NCBI RefSeq assembly: GCF_019802045.1 | Contig: NZ_JAHVHU010000015.1 | Coordinates: 62,001 to 126,000 of the forward strand | From: Membranihabitans marinus | Lineage (GTDB): Bacteria; Bacteroidota; Bacteroidia; Chitinophagales; Saprospiraceae | DNA length: 64,000 nucleotides | Direction of reading: 5' to 3' | Part shown: positions 62,871 through 64,000 of the stretch, one piece after another | Numbering within the stretch: the stretch's first letter is position 1 | How the letters are laid out: each line of letters begins with the position of its first letter | Notes under the pieces: generated by a model | Seen by the model: only the letters and a program-made list of their open reading frames with translations | Databases searched by the model: none | What the model was told of the DNA's origin: nothing | Program-made: the position numbers and the translations under genes

Positions 62871-63869
62871 ATGAATAAAATTCCTTTTTTACTCATTTTA
62901 TGTGGATTACTGCCAGGCCTGCTTCAGGCGCAGTTTTCATCTTATCGATGGCAAAAGGTTACCGATTCTGCGGACTGGTCCAACCGGGATTCGCAAGGCG
63001 AATTAGTTCACGACGGACACATGTGGATATTCGGAGGTTGGGAATCCTCTTACGAATCACCTCCTCGAGATGTATGGAAGTCAGCCAACGGGAAAAACTG
63101 GGAACTCGTAACGGACAAGGCGCCCTGGCTGCACAGCGATCTCCCCATGTCCATCGCATTTAAGAATAAAATGTGGCTGATGGGTGGTTGGTACAATGGC
63201 CGACTGGAAGACCGTTCGGCCAGTAATCAGGTCTGGTCGTCAGTGAATGGAAAAGATTGGGACCTGGTCACGGGAAATGCCGGCTGGTCGCCACGATGTG
63301 CTGCAGCCATTGTGGAATTCAAAGGGAAGATGTGGATACTGGGAGGAACAGCACAGTACTACTATGGAGGTGATACCAGCTTGTTGAATGATGTGTGGTA
63401 TTCCGAGGATGGTGAATCCTGGCAGATGGCCACTGAAAACGCCGGATGGCCGCCCCGTGCATTCCATCAGGCGGTCGTGCTCAACGATCGGATTTATGTG
63501 ATGGGTGGTGGTGATTACGATCCCAAATACAAAGGATATCATGACGTATGGAGCAGTGCAGACGGTATTCACTGGCGGGAAGAAATCAAAGCAACTCCCT
63601 GGCATGATCGCATTTGGTTCTCATCGGTCGTCTGGAGGGATTACATGTGGGTCATCGGAGGGTGGTCTGGAGACCCTTATAACAACTGGCCAGACACCTG
63701 GTATTCCCGGGATGGAAAAAACTGGACAGAGCTCAAAACAGAAGGAAAACAATGGAAGGAACGACATGAACATTCTGTCTTTGTATTTGAAGATAAAATA
63801 TGGATTGCCGGAGGGATGACCCCGCCTTTGGTCAATGATGTGTGGGTGCTGGATTGGTCTCCGGAGTAA
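62871..63869 (+). CDS. Secreted Kelch-like beta-propeller protein
   Basis: A 332-residue protein with signal peptide (LLILCGLLPGLLQAQ). It is made of about six repeats with the pattern MWIFGGW...DVWKSANGKNWELVTDKAPW, repeated as VWSSVNGKDWDLVTGNAGW, VWYSEDGESWQMATENAGW and VWSSADGIHWREEI. The double glycine (GG) at each blade start is Kelch-like, and the S-x-D/N-G-x-x-W turn is Asp-box-like. No catalytic residues are evident; it probably binds glycan or a partner protein outside the cell. Confidence 0.8.
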   Translation: MNKIPFLLILCGLLPGLLQAQFSSYRWQKVTDSADWSNRDSQGELVHDGHMWIFGGWESSYESPPRDVWKSANGKNWELVTDKAPWLHSDLPMSIAFKNKMWLMGGWYNGRLEDRSASNQVWSSVNGKDWDLVTGNAGWSPRCAAAIVEFKGKMWILGGTAQYYYGGDTSLLNDVWYSEDGESWQMATENAGWPPRAFHQAVVLNDRIYVMGGGDYDPKYKGYHDVWSSADGIHWREEIKATPWHDRIWFSSVVWRDYMWVIGGWSGDPYNNWPDTWYSRDGKNWTELKTEGKQWKERHEHSVFVFEDKIWIAGGMTPPLVNDVWVLDWSPE

Positions 63870-63891
63870 CCGTTGGCTGTGGAGTCACATT

Positions 63892-64000
63892 TTACGGCAC
63901 CTTAACCCAATTCTGCTGTGTAACATTTTTCACCTCTGCCTTTTCGATGGCATACATTGGCGGTGTTTCATTTTTACCTCGGTACATGCCATTCATAAAA
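63892..64000 (-). CDS. Unknown protein, C-terminal 35 residues (partial at window edge)
   Basis: On the minus strand an open frame enters from the window edge and reads FMNGMYRGKNETPPMYAIEK, then AEVKNVTQQNWVKVP and TAA at 63892-63894. It is convergent with the Kelch-like gene, 22 nt between stops. The clean end and codon use look real, but 35 residues do not identify a family. Confidence 0.45.
   Translation of the reverse strand, partial: FMNGMYRGKNETPPMYAIEKAEVKNVTQQNWVKVP

Noticed and set aside
1-64000. CRISPR arrays, tRNA or rRNA genes
   Set aside because: No regularly spaced direct repeats and no cloverleaf or rRNA-like segments were seen on either strand.

Overview
The window comes from a member of the Bacteroidota. 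The grounds are four TonB-dependent SusC receptors (one cut by the window edge), each followed by a SusD lipoprotein, many lipobox signal peptides, Bacteroidota-type promoters (TTTG, 18-20 nt, TANNTTNN), and four Tat-type RR signal peptides on carbohydrate-locus enzymes. The GC content, the PVC-type haem proteins and the abundance of Gfo/Idh/MocA, beta-helix and ceramidase-fold proteins fit a marine or soil Saprospiria/Cytophagia-like lineage, but the genus cannot be named from this sequence. No rRNA, tRNA or CRISPR was seen.

Region 1 (1-14.7 kb) is a rhamnose-oriented polysaccharide utilization locus: SusC/SusD, a GH106-type alpha-L-rhamnosidase, a RhaT-type L-rhamnose/H+ symporter, an L-rhamnonate dehydratase, a Gfo/Idh/MocA oxidoreductase, an SDR, a signal-less solute-binding-like protein, a sugar isomerase-like TIM barrel and a secreted PVC-type haem protein. 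The dehydratase points to oxidative (non-phosphorylated) rhamnose catabolism. Region 2 (15-26 kb) holds two full GH28-fold beta-helix proteins and one short relative, a DUF1080 (3-ketoglycoside hydrolase-like) lipoprotein, a second PVC-type haem protein, a BNR/LVIVD propeller protein and a LamG-nuclease/phosphatase fusion.

Region 3 (26.6-36 kb) is a second SusC/SusD unit with two surface-lipoprotein genes, a heparinase-like remnant and a BNR_4-type lipoprotein. Region 4 (36-37 kb) is a graveyard of type II toxin-antitoxin genes. Region 5 (37-48.5 kb) has two amidohydrolases (one without metal ligands), a Tat-exported DegT/DnrJ-type aminotransferase, a beta-helix protein, a third PVC-type haem protein, an intact PIN toxin-antitoxin pair, a ceramidase-fold protein and, on the opposite strand, a phytanoyl-CoA dioxygenase-like protein. 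Region 6 (48.5-64 kb) has two further SusC/SusD pairs whose promoters and N-terminal coding parts are 98% identical over 468 bp, a two-domain esterase, a second ceramidase-fold protein and a Kelch-like protein.

Taken together the window is a chain of glycan-uptake units. SusC/D import oligosaccharides, lipoproteins and periplasmic enzymes trim them, and rhamnose enters through the RhaT-type carrier to be dehydrated as rhamnonate. A shared promoter-operator module (GTGTACGYTAMCG directly after the -7 element) precedes three SusC genes and one beta-helix gene, suggesting common repression.
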